A DNA stretch of 64,000 nucleotides from Curvibacter sp. PAE-UM. Lineage in GTDB: Bacteria; Pseudomonadota; Gammaproteobacteria; Burkholderiales; Burkholderiaceae_C. How positions within the stretch are numbered: the first letter of the stretch is position 1; each line of letters starts with the position of its first letter. The notes under the pieces were generated by a model. That model made no database searches. It was not told the DNA's origin and was given only the letters and a program-made list of their open reading frames with translations. Below, piece by piece: positions 37,526-48,925 of the stretch. The DNA lies in contig NZ_KQ483358.1 in the NCBI RefSeq assembly GCF_001432305.1, positions 2,252,227 to 2,316,226 on the forward strand. Direction: 5' to 3'. Both the position numbers and the translations under genes were made by a program.

Positions 37526-38664
37526 TCCTGTCCCACCCGGTCCTGTCGCGTGCCTGGCGTGGAGCAGGGGCCTTGGCCCTGAGCACCTTGCTGCTGGGCT
37601 GTTCCAGCGCACCCAGCCGTCCCGAGCCGGCCCCGCTGCAACCGGATCCCAAGCTGCTGGGCATGCGCCAGGCTTGGGGCATCGATATCGGCCGGGTCGA
37701 TTTTCCGCTGGTGCTTCAGGTGGCCGGCAACACGGTGGGCGTGGCGTCCAGCGAAGGCCAGGTCAGCCTGCTCGATACGCGTACGGGTGAGCCAGTGTGG
37801 CGCGCCGAGGTGGGCGTGCCGCTGAACGCCGGTGTCGGACACGACGGCCGCATGGCGGCGGTGGTGACGACGGAAAACGAACTGGTGGCACTGCAGGAAG
37901 GGCGTGAACTCTGGCGCCAGCGCCTGAACGCGCCGTCCTATACCGCGCCGTTGGTGGCGGGGGGGCGGGTCTTCGTGCTGGGTGCGGACCGCAGCGTTTC
38001 CGCCTACGACGGCCAGAGCGGCCGGCGCCTGTGGAACCAGTCGCGCAGCGGCGAAGCCCTGGTGCTGCGCCAGCCCGGCGTGCTGATCCCCGTGGGCGAC
38101 ACCCTGGTGGCGGGCCTGTCGGGCCGCCTGGCGGGACTGAACCCCCTCAATGGCAGCGCGCGCTGGGAAGTGCCCATTGCGACCCCGCGCGGTACCAATG
38201 ACGTGGAGCGCCTGGTCGACCTGGTGGCCGGCGTGGCACGCCAGGACGCCGTGGTCTGCACGCGGGCCTTCCAGGCCGCGCTGGGCTGTGTCGACGCGGC
38301 GCGTGGTGCGCTGGTGTGGAGCAAGCCGGCGGTCGGCGCTTCCGGTCTGAGTGGCGATACGACCCTGTTGTTGGGCGTGGAGTCCGACGGCACCGTGATC
38401 GCCTGGCGGCGCGCCGACGGCGAGCGTGCCTGGAGCACGAGCCAGCTGCGTTTTCGCAAGCTGAGCTCCCCCTTGCTGCTGGGGCCGGCCCTGGTGGTCG
38501 GCGACGACGCCGGCCGCCTGCATTTCCTGTCGCGCACCGATGGTGCGCTACAGACCCGCATCGAGACCGATGGCACGCCCATCACCGTCACGCCGGTGCT
38601 CGCGGGCAGCACCGTGGTGGTGGTCACGCGCGACGGCCGCGTCCTGGGCCTGCGCCCTGAATAA
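37522..38664 (+). CDS. bamB: Outer membrane protein assembly factor BamB
   Basis: Beta-propeller lipoprotein (380 aa) of the BAM complex. The signal peptide ends in LLLGC (Cys near residue 27). PQQ-like propeller repeats recur, for example VSLLDTRTGEPVWRAEVG, SAYDGQSGRRLWNQ and AGLNPLNGSARWEV. The GTG at 37522 overlaps the YfgM stop and follows GGGGAGAA. The much longer in-frame extension from 37207 is rejected. bamD is elsewhere in the window. Confidence 0.94.
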   Translation: MILSHPVLSRAWRGAGALALSTLLLGCSSAPSRPEPAPLQPDPKLLGMRQAWGIDIGRVDFPLVLQVAGNTVGVASSEGQVSLLDTRTGEPVWRAEVGVPLNAGVGHDGRMAAVVTTENELVALQEGRELWRQRLNAPSYTAPLVAGGRVFVLGADRSVSAYDGQSGRRLWNQSRSGEALVLRQPGVLIPVGDTLVAGLSGRLAGLNPLNGSARWEVPIATPRGTNDVERLVDLVAGVARQDAVVCTRAFQAALGCVDAARGALVWSKPAVGASGLSGDTTLLLGVESDGTVIAWRRADGERAWSTSQLRFRKLSSPLLLGPALVVGDDAGRLHFLSRTDGALQTRIETDGTPITVTPVLAGSTVVVVTRDGRVLGLRPE

Positions 38665-38679
38665 TCAAGAAAGTCCGAC

Positions 38680-40023
<1,344 letters not shown>

Positions 40024-40143
40024 GCCCCGGCCTGGCCCCGAGTCCGGACTCTTTACTGGGGATTAGCTCCGCTTGTCAAGCGAACGCCAGCCTGCTGTGG
40101 TATGGTGACGACTTCCTTACTACTCTTGAACACGGAGAATATC

Positions 40144-40398
40144 GTGAGCAATAACAAAGGTCAGCTCCTGCAAGACCCCTTCCTCAACGCCCTGCGCCGC
40201 GAGCACGTGCCGGTCTCCATCTACCTGGTCAACGGCATCAAGCTGCAAGGCCAGATCGAATCCTTCGACCAGTACGTAGTCCTGTTGCGCAATACCGTGA
40301 CCCAAATGGTCTACAAGCACGCCATCTCCACCATCGTCCCCGGCCGCGCGGTGAATTTCGCGACTGGCGCCGAAGGCGAAGCCCCCAGCGCACCCTGA
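40144..40398 (+). CDS. hfq: RNA chaperone Hfq
   Basis: Hexameric Sm-like protein (84 aa) that pairs small RNAs with mRNAs. The Sm1 region ([20 protein letters not shown]) and Sm2 motif (YKHAIS) are intact, and the C-terminal tail is short ([10 protein letters not shown]). The GTG at 40144 after ACGGAGAAT gives the standard N-terminus [10 protein letters not shown]. The in-frame ATG at 40102 is rejected. Upstream, TTGTCA (40073) and TATGGT (40101) suggest a promoter, though with long spacing. Confidence 0.96.
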   Translation: MSNNKGQLLQDPFLNALRREHVPVSIYLVNGIKLQGQIESFDQYVVLLRNTVTQMVYKHAISTIVPGRAVNFATGAEGEAPSAP

Positions 40399-40470
40399 GG
40401 TATCGGGGGCCGGCCGCGCAGGCCGCAGGCCTGTGACTTCCATATCGTTCTCTTTCCGGCAGCCTCCTCC

Positions 40471-41655
40471 TTGACCGTCTTGTCAGATCAGCACCCCGCA
40501 TCGACCATCCTGGTCGGGGTGGACTTCGGTCTGCCGCATTTCGACGGCGAACTCGAGGAGCTCGGCCTGCTGGCCGAGACCGCCGGACTGCACCCGGTCG
40601 GCCGTATCACCTGCAAGCGCAAGGCGCCCGACGCGGCGCTGTTTGTGGGCAGCGGCAAGGCCGAGGAGATCAAGCTGCTGGCCCAGCAGCTGGGCGCCAG
40701 CGAAATCCTCTTTGACCAGAGCCTGAGCCCGGCCCAGCAACGCAACCTGGAGCGCACGCTGGAGTTGCCGGTCAACGACCGCACTCTGCTGATCCTGGAA
40801 ATCTTCGCCCAGCGCGCGCGCAGCCACGAGGGCAAGTTGCAGGTCGAGCTGGCCCGCCTGCAGTATCTGAGCACCCGTCTGGTGCGACGCTGGTCCCACC
40901 TGGAACGCCAGACCGGCGGCGCCGGTGTGCGCGGCGGCCCGGGCGAGAAGCAGATCGAGCTGGACCGCCGCATGATTGCCGAGTCCATCAAGCGCACCAA
41001 GGAGCGCCTGCACAAGGTCAAGCGCCAGCGCCAGACCCAGCGCCGCCAGCGCGAGCGTCGCGACGCCTACAACATCTCCCTGGTCGGCTACACCAATGCC
41101 GGCAAGTCCACCCTGTTCAACAGCTTGGTCAAGGCGCGCGCCTATGCGGCCGACCAGCTGTTTGCCACCCTGGACACCACCACGCGCCAGCTCTACCTGG
41201 GCGAGGCCGGGCGCTCGGTTTCCCTGTCGGACACCGTGGGTTTCATCCGCGATTTGCCGCACGGCCTGATCGACGCCTTCCAGGCCACCCTGCAGGAGGC
41301 GGTGGACGCCGACCTGCTGCTGCACGTGGTCGATGCCGCCAACCCGAATTTCCCCGAGCAGATCGCCGAGGTGCAGCGTGTGCTGGCCGAGATCGGCGCC
41401 GAGCACATCCCGCAGGTGCTGGTCTTCAACAAGCTCGACGCCCTGGGGCCGGAGCGCCGCCCGGAACGGGTGCAGGACAGCTACGAACTCGATGGCCAGG
41501 CCGTCCCGCGCATCTTCGTCAGTGCCCGTGACGGGGAGGGCCTGCCCGCGCTGCGCCAACTGTTGGCCCAGCGCGTCATCGCCAGCACCACCGTGGCCCC
41601 GGAAGAGGCCGAAATCGAGGCCGATTTCCCGGACAATCACGCAAGCCCATTCTGA
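40471..41655 (+). CDS. hflX: GTPase HflX
   Basis: Ribosome-splitting GTPase (394 aa) that rescues stalled ribosomes under stress. The N-terminal HflX domain (GSGKAEEIKLLA, VNDRTLLILEIFAQRA) is followed by the coiled linker and the G domain with GYTNAGKSTLFN (about residue 204), DTVGFIRDLPH and NKLD. The start is a TTG at 40471 with a weak ribosome binding site. It lies between hfq and hflK as in E. coli. Confidence 0.94.
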   Translation: MTVLSDQHPASTILVGVDFGLPHFDGELEELGLLAETAGLHPVGRITCKRKAPDAALFVGSGKAEEIKLLAQQLGASEILFDQSLSPAQQRNLERTLELPVNDRTLLILEIFAQRARSHEGKLQVELARLQYLSTRLVRRWSHLERQTGGAGVRGGPGEKQIELDRRMIAESIKRTKERLHKVKRQRQTQRRQRERRDAYNISLVGYTNAGKSTLFNSLVKARAYAADQLFATLDTTTRQLYLGEAGRSVSLSDTVGFIRDLPHGLIDAFQATLQEAVDADLLLHVVDAANPNFPEQIAEVQRVLAEIGAEHIPQVLVFNKLDALGPERRPERVQDSYELDGQAVPRIFVSARDGEGLPALRQLLAQRVIASTTVAPEEAEIEADFPDNHASPF

Positions 41656-41712
41656 TTGGGCACAATGCGTGGGTTCGAGGCGCTGAGCCGAGATTACAGA
41701 GAGAAGCCAAGA

Positions 41713-43068
41713 ATGAAACTTCATGCACCAGCCTTCCGCTGGGCCGCTTTATGGCCCGGCCGCCTGCGCGGCATGTTCAACCTGAACGACCCGCGCTGGG
41801 GTCGAGGTGAGGACAAGCCCTCCGAGGCCAAGCCCGAACCGGGCCGCCCCGAATCCGATGTGCCGCCGCCCCAGGGCAACGGCCGCGGGGCGCGCCCCGG
41901 CAACACCCAGGGCCCGCCCGATCTGGACGAACTCTGGCGCGATTTCAACCGCAAGCTCTCCGGCCTGTTCGGCGGCGGGCGCGGTGGCCAGGGGGGCAAC
42001 GGCGGCACGCCGCCCGACATGAAGGGTGCACGCTTCGGCATCGGCCTGATCCTGGCCATCGTGGCCCTGATCTGGCTGGGCACGGGCTTTTTCATCGTGC
42101 AGGAAGGCCAGCAGGCTGTCATCACCCAGTTCGGCAAGTACAAGACCACTGTGGGGGCTGGTTTCAACTGGCGCTTGCCTTATCCGATCCAGCGCCATGA
42201 GCTGATTTTCGTGACGCAGATCCGCTCGGTCGATGTCGGCCGCGACGTGGTCATCAAGGCCACCGGCCTGCGCGAGTCGGCCATGCTGACCGCGGACGAG
42301 AACATCGTCGAGATCAAGTTCGCCGTGCAGTACCGCCTGAACGACGCTCGCGCCTACCTGTTCGAGAGTCGCGACCCGGCCAGCGCCGTGGTGCAGGCCG
42401 CAGAAACCGCGGTGCGCGACGTGGTGGGCAAGATGAAGATGGACTCGGCCCTGTCCGAGGAGCGCGACCAGATCGCCCCGCGTGTGCGCAAGCTCATGCA
42501 GGACATCCTGGACCGCTACAAGGTCGGCATCGAGGTGGTGGGCATCAACCTGCAGCAGGGCGGTGTGCGTCCGCCCGAGCAGGTGCAGGCCGCCTTCGAC
42601 GACGTGCTCAAGGCCGGCCAGGAGCGCGAGCGCCTGAAGAACGAAGCCCAGGCCTATGCCAACGACGTGGTGCCGCGCGCCATCGGTACCGCTTCGCGCC
42701 TGAAGGAAGAGGCCGAGGGCTACAAGTCGCGCATCGTGGCCCAGGCCCAGGGTGACGGGCAGCGCTTCCGCTCGGTGCTGGCCGAATACCAGAAGGCGCC
42801 ACAGGTCACGCGTGACCGGCTCTACCTGGAGTCCATGCAGCAGATCTATGGCAACGTGACCAAGGTGCTGGTGGATTCGAAGCAGGGCTCCAACCTGCTC
42901 TACCTGCCGCTGGACAAGATCATGCAGCTCGGTGGTGAGGGCGGCACCGCGCCCCTGATGCAGGGTGCCGTGCCCGGGGCCGCACCGGTGCAGCCCCTGC
43001 CGTCTTCCGCCGCTGCCGATGTACGCTCGCGTGAGAACCTGCGTTCGCGCGAACGCGAAACCCGATAA
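41713..43068 (+). CDS. hflK: FtsH protease regulator HflK
   Basis: Membrane SPFH protein (451 aa) that, with HflC, forms a cage around the FtsH protease. A Gly/Pro-rich N-terminal part (to about residue 95) precedes the transmembrane helix (GIGLILAIVALIWLGTGFFIV) and the SPFH/band 7 domain (VQEGQQAVITQFGKY onward), then a long helix. ATG 41713 is used; an internal ATG at 41773 (MFNLNDPRWG) is a common alternative start. hflC follows 10 bases later. Confidence 0.94.
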   Translation: MKLHAPAFRWAALWPGRLRGMFNLNDPRWGRGEDKPSEAKPEPGRPESDVPPPQGNGRGARPGNTQGPPDLDELWRDFNRKLSGLFGGGRGGQGGNGGTPPDMKGARFGIGLILAIVALIWLGTGFFIVQEGQQAVITQFGKYKTTVGAGFNWRLPYPIQRHELIFVTQIRSVDVGRDVVIKATGLRESAMLTADENIVEIKFAVQYRLNDARAYLFESRDPASAVVQAAETAVRDVVGKMKMDSALSEERDQIAPRVRKLMQDILDRYKVGIEVVGINLQQGGVRPPEQVQAAFDDVLKAGQERERLKNEAQAYANDVVPRAIGTASRLKEEAEGYKSRIVAQAQGDGQRFRSVLAEYQKAPQVTRDRLYLESMQQIYGNVTKVLVDSKQGSNLLYLPLDKIMQLGGEGGTAPLMQGAVPGAAPVQPLPSSAAADVRSRENLRSRERETR

Positions 43069-43078
43069 GGAAGCCAAC

Positions 43079-43972
43079 ATGAACCGTATCGGATTCATCC
43101 TTTCCTCGCTGCTGGTGCTGCTGGCACTGGCGAGCTCCATGCTGTTCGTGGTCGACCAGCGCCAGTTCGGCGTGGTCTACGCCCTCGGCCAGATCAAGGA
43201 AGTCATCACCGAGCCCGGCCTCAACGTCAAGCTGCCGCCGCCGTTCCAGAACGTGACCTACATCGACAAGCGCCTGCTCACGCTGGACAGCCCCGACAAC
43301 GAGCCCATGCTGACGGCCGAGAAGCAGCGCGTGGTGATCGACTGGTACGTGCGCTGGCGCATCAGCGACCCCACCGAGTACATCCGTAACGTGGGCCTGA
43401 ACGAGGCCGCCGGTACCAGCCAGCTCAACCGCGTGGTGCGCAACGCCTTCCAGGAAGAGATCAACAAGCGCACCGTCAAGGAGCTGCTCTCGATCAAGCG
43501 CGAGGCCCTGATGTCCGACGTCAAGGACGAGGTGCTCAAGGCCGTGCGCGGCGACAAGCCCTGGGGCATCGATGTGGTGGACGTGCGCATCACGCGCGTG
43601 GACTATGTGGAGTCCATCACCGAGTCGGTCTACGGCCGCATGAAAGCCGAACGCCAGCGCGTGGCCAACGAACTGCGCTCCACCGGCGCCGCCGAGGGCG
43701 AGAAGATCCGCGCCGACGCCGACCGCCAGCGCGAGGTGACGGTGGCCAACGCCTACCGTGACGCGCAGAAGGTCAAGGGCCAGGGCGATGCCGAGGCCGC
43801 GCGCATCTACGCCGAGGCCTTCGGCCGTGACCCGTCCTTCGCCCAGTTCTACCGCAGCCTGGAGGCCTACAAGGCCAGCTTTGCCAGCAAGAATGACGTG
43901 ATGGTGCTCGACCCCAGCAGTTCGGAGTTCTTCAAGGTGTTCCGCGGCCAGGGCGCAGCGCCCAAGAAATAA
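43079..43972 (+). CDS. hflC: FtsH protease regulator HflC
   Basis: Partner of HflK (297 aa), anchored by an N-terminal transmembrane helix (IGFILSSLLVLLALASSML) with the SPFH domain in the periplasm. VDQRQFGVVYALGQIKEV and the helical EAARIYAEAFGRDPSFAQFYRSL are typical. AAGGAAG lies before the ATG. It is followed immediately by the DUF2065 gene. Confidence 0.95.
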   Translation: MNRIGFILSSLLVLLALASSMLFVVDQRQFGVVYALGQIKEVITEPGLNVKLPPPFQNVTYIDKRLLTLDSPDNEPMLTAEKQRVVIDWYVRWRISDPTEYIRNVGLNEAAGTSQLNRVVRNAFQEEINKRTVKELLSIKREALMSDVKDEVLKAVRGDKPWGIDVVDVRITRVDYVESITESVYGRMKAERQRVANELRSTGAAEGEKIRADADRQREVTVANAYRDAQKVKGQGDAEAARIYAEAFGRDPSFAQFYRSLEAYKASFASKNDVMVLDPSSSEFFKVFRGQGAAPKK

Positions 43973-43975
43973 AGC

Positions 43976-44167
43976 GTGAGCAGTGATGCCTTCTGGCTGG
44001 CCATGGCCCTCGTTCTGGTGATCGAGGGCCTTTTTCCCTTCATCTCGCCGGTGGGCTGGCGCCGCATGTTTGCCCAGATCCTTGGCTTAAGCGACGGCCA
44101 GATCCGCTTCTTCGGCCTGTGCAGCATCCTGGCCGGCCTGGCAGGGCTCTGGTGGCTCTTGCCCTGA
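43976..44167 (+). CDS. DUF2065 (YjeT-like) small membrane protein
   Basis: A 63-aa inner-membrane protein with two hydrophobic helices (FWLAMALVLVIEGLFPFI and FGLCSILAGLAGLWWLLP) joined by the loop SPVGWRRMFAQILGLSDGQIR. Members regularly lie between hflC and purA or hisZ; no function is established. Start GTG at 43976, three bases after the hflC stop. Confidence 0.88.
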   Translation: MSSDAFWLAMALVLVIEGLFPFISPVGWRRMFAQILGLSDGQIRFFGLCSILAGLAGLWWLLP

Positions 44168-44208
44168 ATTTCGGTCTGGGGCGCTGCCGGAGCGCCGGTC
44201 CAACCCGG

Positions 44209-44214
44209 TAAAAT
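44209..44214 (+). promoter_or_regulatory. -10 element before hisZ
   Basis: TAAAAT preceded by GG lies 28 bases upstream of the hisZ start and resembles the box before ndk. No good -35 hexamer is visible. Confidence 0.5.
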
Positions 44215-44241
44215 CACGTTTTTAACAGCTCCCCCTTTCCC

Positions 44242-45390
44242 ATGTCCGCCTGGCTCCTGCCGGATCACATTGCCGATGTCCTGCCTTCCGAGGCCCGCCA
44301 CATCGAGGAACTGCGCCGCGACCTGCTCGACATGGCGCGTTGTTATGGCTATGAGCTGGTCATGCCGCCGCTGCTCGAGCATCTCGCCTCGCTGCTGACC
44401 GGCACCGGCCAGGCGCTCAACCTGCAGACCTTCAAGCTGGTCGACCAGCTCTCGGGCCGCTCCATGGGCCTGCGCGCCGACACCACCCCCCAGGTGGCCC
44501 GCATCGACGCACATCTGCTGAACCGCCGCGGTGTGGCCCGCCTGTGCTACTGCGGCCCGGTGGTGCACACGCGCCCGGCCAGCCCGCACGCCACGCGCGA
44601 ACCGCTGCAGTTTGGTGCCGAGATCTACGGCCATGCCGGCCCCGAGGCTGACCTGGAGGCCTTGCAACTCGCGCTGGACTGCCTCAAGGCGGCCCGTCTC
44701 CCGGGCTACACCGTGGACCTGGCTGACGTGCGCATCGTCAGCGCCCTGCTAGAAGGTGTGCCAGCCGATGCCGAGACCCTGACCGCGATCCACGCGGCCC
44801 TGGCGGCCAAGGATGTGTCGGCGCTGACCCAACTCACCGGCGCCTTCCCGGCCGCTTCCCGCCAGGGCCTGCTGGCCCTGCCGCGCCTCTACGGCGATGC
44901 GAGCGTGCTGGATGAGGCCCGCAAGGTCCTGCCGGCCCTGCCCGCGATACACCAGGCGCTGGACGGCCTGAAATGGCTGGCCGGCCAGCTGGAGGGCACC
45001 ACCCTGGGCTTCGACCTGGCCGATCTGCGCGGTTATGCCTATTACAGCGGCATGCGCTTCGCCGTGTATGCCGAAGGGGTGAGCGACGCGCTGCTGCGTG
45101 GCGGCCGTTACGACGAGGTGGGGGCCGTGTTCGGGCGCAAGCGTCCGGCCGTGGGCTTCAGCCTGGACCTCAAGACCCTGGTGGGTGCCGTGCCGGCGCG
45201 TGCGCTGCGTGCGGCCATCCGTGCACCCTGGAGCGAGTCGGCCTCGCTGCGCGCGGCCATCGCGCGCCTGCGCCAGGAGGGCGAAACCGTGGTCTGCGTG
45301 CTGCCCGGGCACGAGAGCGAGATCGACGAATTCCATTGCGACCGCGAGCTGACCGATGTGGCAGGTCGCTGGGTCGTCAGCGCCATCTGA
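44242..45390 (+). CDS. hisZ: ATP phosphoribosyltransferase regulatory subunit
   Basis: HisZ (382 aa), a catalytically inactive histidyl-tRNA synthetase paralogue that activates the short HisG and lets histidine inhibit it. Class II-like motifs are degenerate but recognisable: [59 protein letters not shown]. Its presence implies a short-form hisG elsewhere in the genome. It follows the DUF2065 gene by 74 bases and is 42 bases from purA. Confidence 0.94.
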   Translation: MSAWLLPDHIADVLPSEARHIEELRRDLLDMARCYGYELVMPPLLEHLASLLTGTGQALNLQTFKLVDQLSGRSMGLRADTTPQVARIDAHLLNRRGVARLCYCGPVVHTRPASPHATREPLQFGAEIYGHAGPEADLEALQLALDCLKAARLPGYTVDLADVRIVSALLEGVPADAETLTAIHAALAAKDVSALTQLTGAFPAASRQGLLALPRLYGDASVLDEARKVLPALPAIHQALDGLKWLAGQLEGTTLGFDLADLRGYAYYSGMRFAVYAEGVSDALLRGGRYDEVGAVFGRKRPAVGFSLDLKTLVGAVPARALRAAIRAPWSESASLRAAIARLRQEGETVVCVLPGHESEIDEFHCDRELTDVAGRWVVSAI

Positions 45391-46806
<1,416 letters not shown>

Positions 46807-46948
46807 AAACTTGTGAATAAATCTACTGCGCAACCCGATCGCGGCGTTGGGCGGTGCTCGCCATCCTCACGTACAGGAAGTACGTTCCGGTGGCTGCGCT
46901 CCGTCCGCCTTGCGCTCGGGCCGCTCGCTACGATTTCTTCACAAGTTT
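46807..46948. repeat. Long imperfect palindrome, copy B (purA-gpt)
   Basis: The core (46823-46932) is homologous to the element at 20216-20337. Both share CTACTGCGC, CATCCTCACGTAC or CAATCCTCACGTAC, GAAGTACGTTCCGG and CCGCTCGCTACG. The core folds on itself with apex ACGTAC-AGGAA-GTACGT (46869-46885). It is embedded in a perfect 11-bp inverted repeat AAACTTGTGAA/TTCACAAGTTT (46807-46817, 46938-46948), so the whole 142 bases can form one stem. It starts 1 base after the purA stop and may shape the purA mRNA end. Confidence 0.75.
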
Positions 46949-46980
46949 CGCGTACCTGATAAACCAAGAGGAACAGCACG

Positions 46981-47505
46981 ATGTTGACCGAAGACGGCAA
47001 GCACCTGTACGTGAGCTACGGCGAGTACCACAACCTGGTCGAGAAGCTGGCCATCAAGATCCACCAGTCGGGCTGGGAGTTCGACACCATCCTGTGCCTG
47101 GCCCGCGGCGGCATGCGCCCCGGCGACATCCTCTCGCGCATCTTCGAGAAGCCCCTGGCCATCATGTCCACCAGCTCCTACCGGGCCAACGCCGGTACCG
47201 AGCAGGGCCATCTGGACATTGCCAAGTACATCACCACGCCCCAGGGCGAGATCGCGGGTCGTGTGTTGCTGGTGGATGATCTGGCCGATTCCGGCCACAC
47301 CCTGCAGGCCGTGGTGAACATGCTGCGTGAAAACTATCCGCCCATCACCGATCTGCGCACGGCCGTGATCTGGACCAAGGGCGTGTCGAGCTTCCAGCCT
47401 GATTACTCGGTGGATTACCTGCCCACCAATCCCTGGATCCACCAGCCCTTCGAGGTCTACGACCGCATGCACATTGCCGATGTGCTGGCCAAGTGGAAGG
47501 TGTGA
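46981..47505 (+). CDS. Purine phosphoribosyltransferase (hypoxanthine/xanthine-guanine type)
   Basis: A 174-aa type I phosphoribosyltransferase for purine salvage. The PRPP-binding motif VLLVDDLADSGHT is at about residues 92-104, and the substrate loop LARGGMRPGDILSR near residue 41. It lies after purA, which supports a purine role. The choice among hypoxanthine, xanthine or guanine as substrate cannot be made from sequence reading. ATG 46981 lies 48 bases downstream of the palindrome. Confidence 0.88.
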   Translation: MLTEDGKHLYVSYGEYHNLVEKLAIKIHQSGWEFDTILCLARGGMRPGDILSRIFEKPLAIMSTSSYRANAGTEQGHLDIAKYITTPQGEIAGRVLLVDDLADSGHTLQAVVNMLRENYPPITDLRTAVIWTKGVSSFQPDYSVDYLPTNPWIHQPFEVYDRMHIADVLAKWKV

Positions 47506-47511
47506 ACTAGG

Positions 47512-47610
47512 CTCACCCCCAGGCTACGCGCACTTCGTGTCGCTACGCCACCCCCCTTGCCGGGGGCGCACCCAGCGGCCCGGCCAAGCCGGTTCCGCGG
47601 GTGCCCGCGA
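47512..47610. repeat. Intergenic cluster of three hairpins
   Basis: CCCCC/GGGGG (47552-47566), CCGGC/GCCGG (47580-47592) with outer GCGG/CCGC, and CGCGGG/CCCGCG (47596-47609) follow one another, after the stretch GCTACGCGCACTTCGTGTCG. I recall closely similar G/C-rich sequences between genes in other Comamonadaceae, so this is probably a family-wide repeat. It has no coding potential. Confidence 0.5.
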
Positions 47611-47652
47611 ATAAGTCCTCTCGGTCCTGCATCGCGCTATGCTCTGCTGACC

Positions 47653-48858
47653 ATGAGCGACAAACGCACCAGCCTGATCCACCATCCCTACACGCCCCCC
47701 GAGGGCTTCGCCGCGCCGCAGCCCGGGGTGTACAAGGCTTCCACCGTCTTCTTTCCCAATGTGGCGGCCATGCGCAGCCGCGAGTGGAAGGACAAGACCG
47801 GCTACACCTACGGCCTGCACGGCACACCCACCAGCTATGTGCTGGAAGAGCGCCTGGCCACGCTGGAAGGCGGTGCGCAGTGCCTGCTGGTGCCCAGCGG
47901 CCTGGCGGCCATCGCCACCGTGGCCCTGTCGCTGCTCAAGAGTGGCGACGAAGTGCTGATCCCCGACAACGCCTACGGGCCCAACAAGGCCCTGGCCCAG
48001 GGTGAGCTCAAGAACTGGGGCATCACGCACCAGCATTACGACCCGCTGGATCCGCAGGAGCTGGCGCGGCGTATCAGCCCGAAGACCAAGCTGGTCTGGC
48101 TGGAGGCGGCCGGTTCGGTCACGCTGGAGTTTCCTGACCTGCGCGAGCAAGTGCGTGTCTGCCGCCAGGCCGGCGTGCTCAGCGCACTGGACAACACCTG
48201 GGGCGCCGGCCTGGCCTTCAACGCTTTCGACCTGGCGCATGAGGGAGCAGGGGGGCAGGGTGTGGACATCTCGATCCATGCGCTCACCAAATACCCCAGC
48301 GGTGGCGGCGACGTGCTGATGGGCTCCATCGTCACACGCGACCCCCAGCTGCACATCCGCCTCAAGCTCACCCACATGCGCCTGGGCCTGGGCGTGGGCA
48401 TGAACGACGTCGAGGCGGTGCTGCGCGCGCTGCCCAGCATGGCGCTGCGCTACCGCGAGCACGACCGCACGGCGCGCGTGCTGGCACGCTGGTGCCAGGC
48501 CCGGCCCGAGTTCGCCCAGGTCTTGCACCCGGCGCTGCCGGGCTCCCCCGGCCACGCGCACTGGCAGGCGCTGTGCGGGGCAGAGGAGGGCAAGGCTGCT
48601 GGCCTGTTCAGCGTGATCTTCCACGAGCGCTACAGCGCCGCCCAGGTCGACGCCTTCTGCGACGCCCTGCGCCTGTTCAAGCTGGGCTACAGCTGGGGCG
48701 GGCCCATCAGCCTGGTCGTGCCTTATGAGCTGGCCGGCATGCGCCAGGGCTGGCCGGCGCACCTGGCGCGCGGCACGCTGGTGCGTTTCTCCACCGGCCT
48801 GGAGGCGGTCGAGGACCTGCAGGCCGATCTGCAGCAGGCCTTGGCGGCGCTGGGCTGA
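47653..48858 (+). CDS. metC: PLP-dependent cystathionine beta-lyase family enzyme
   Basis: A 401-aa enzyme of the Cys/Met metabolism PLP family. The cofactor lysine is in SIHALTKYPSGGGD (about residue 210). YTYGLHGTPT, LVPSGLAAIA and DNTWGAGLAFNAF are typical of cystathionine beta-lyases, which release homocysteine from cystathionine. A closely related gamma-lyase or synthase activity cannot be excluded. ATG 47653 gives the usual start; the frame continues open upstream to 47557. Confidence 0.82.
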   Translation: MSDKRTSLIHHPYTPPEGFAAPQPGVYKASTVFFPNVAAMRSREWKDKTGYTYGLHGTPTSYVLEERLATLEGGAQCLLVPSGLAAIATVALSLLKSGDEVLIPDNAYGPNKALAQGELKNWGITHQHYDPLDPQELARRISPKTKLVWLEAAGSVTLEFPDLREQVRVCRQAGVLSALDNTWGAGLAFNAFDLAHEGAGGQGVDISIHALTKYPSGGGDVLMGSIVTRDPQLHIRLKLTHMRLGLGVGMNDVEAVLRALPSMALRYREHDRTARVLARWCQARPEFAQVLHPALPGSPGHAHWQALCGAEEGKAAGLFSVIFHERYSAAQVDAFCDALRLFKLGYSWGGPISLVVPYELAGMRQGWPAHLARGTLVRFSTGLEAVEDLQADLQQALAALG

Positions 48859-48925
48859 TACCCCTCATGGCATTGGTGTTTTCCTGACTAGGCAGTCGCC
48901 GGGCGGCTCGCTAGTCTTGTTCTCC

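Noticed and set aside
40040-40051. GAGTCCGGACTC as a der terminator
   Set aside because: It is a perfect palindrome with no loop, followed by only TTT. It cannot form a good hairpin terminator.
48725-48925. Longer N-terminus for the DUF2189 protein
   Set aside because: The added residues overlap the end of the PLP enzyme gene and have no membrane or family character.
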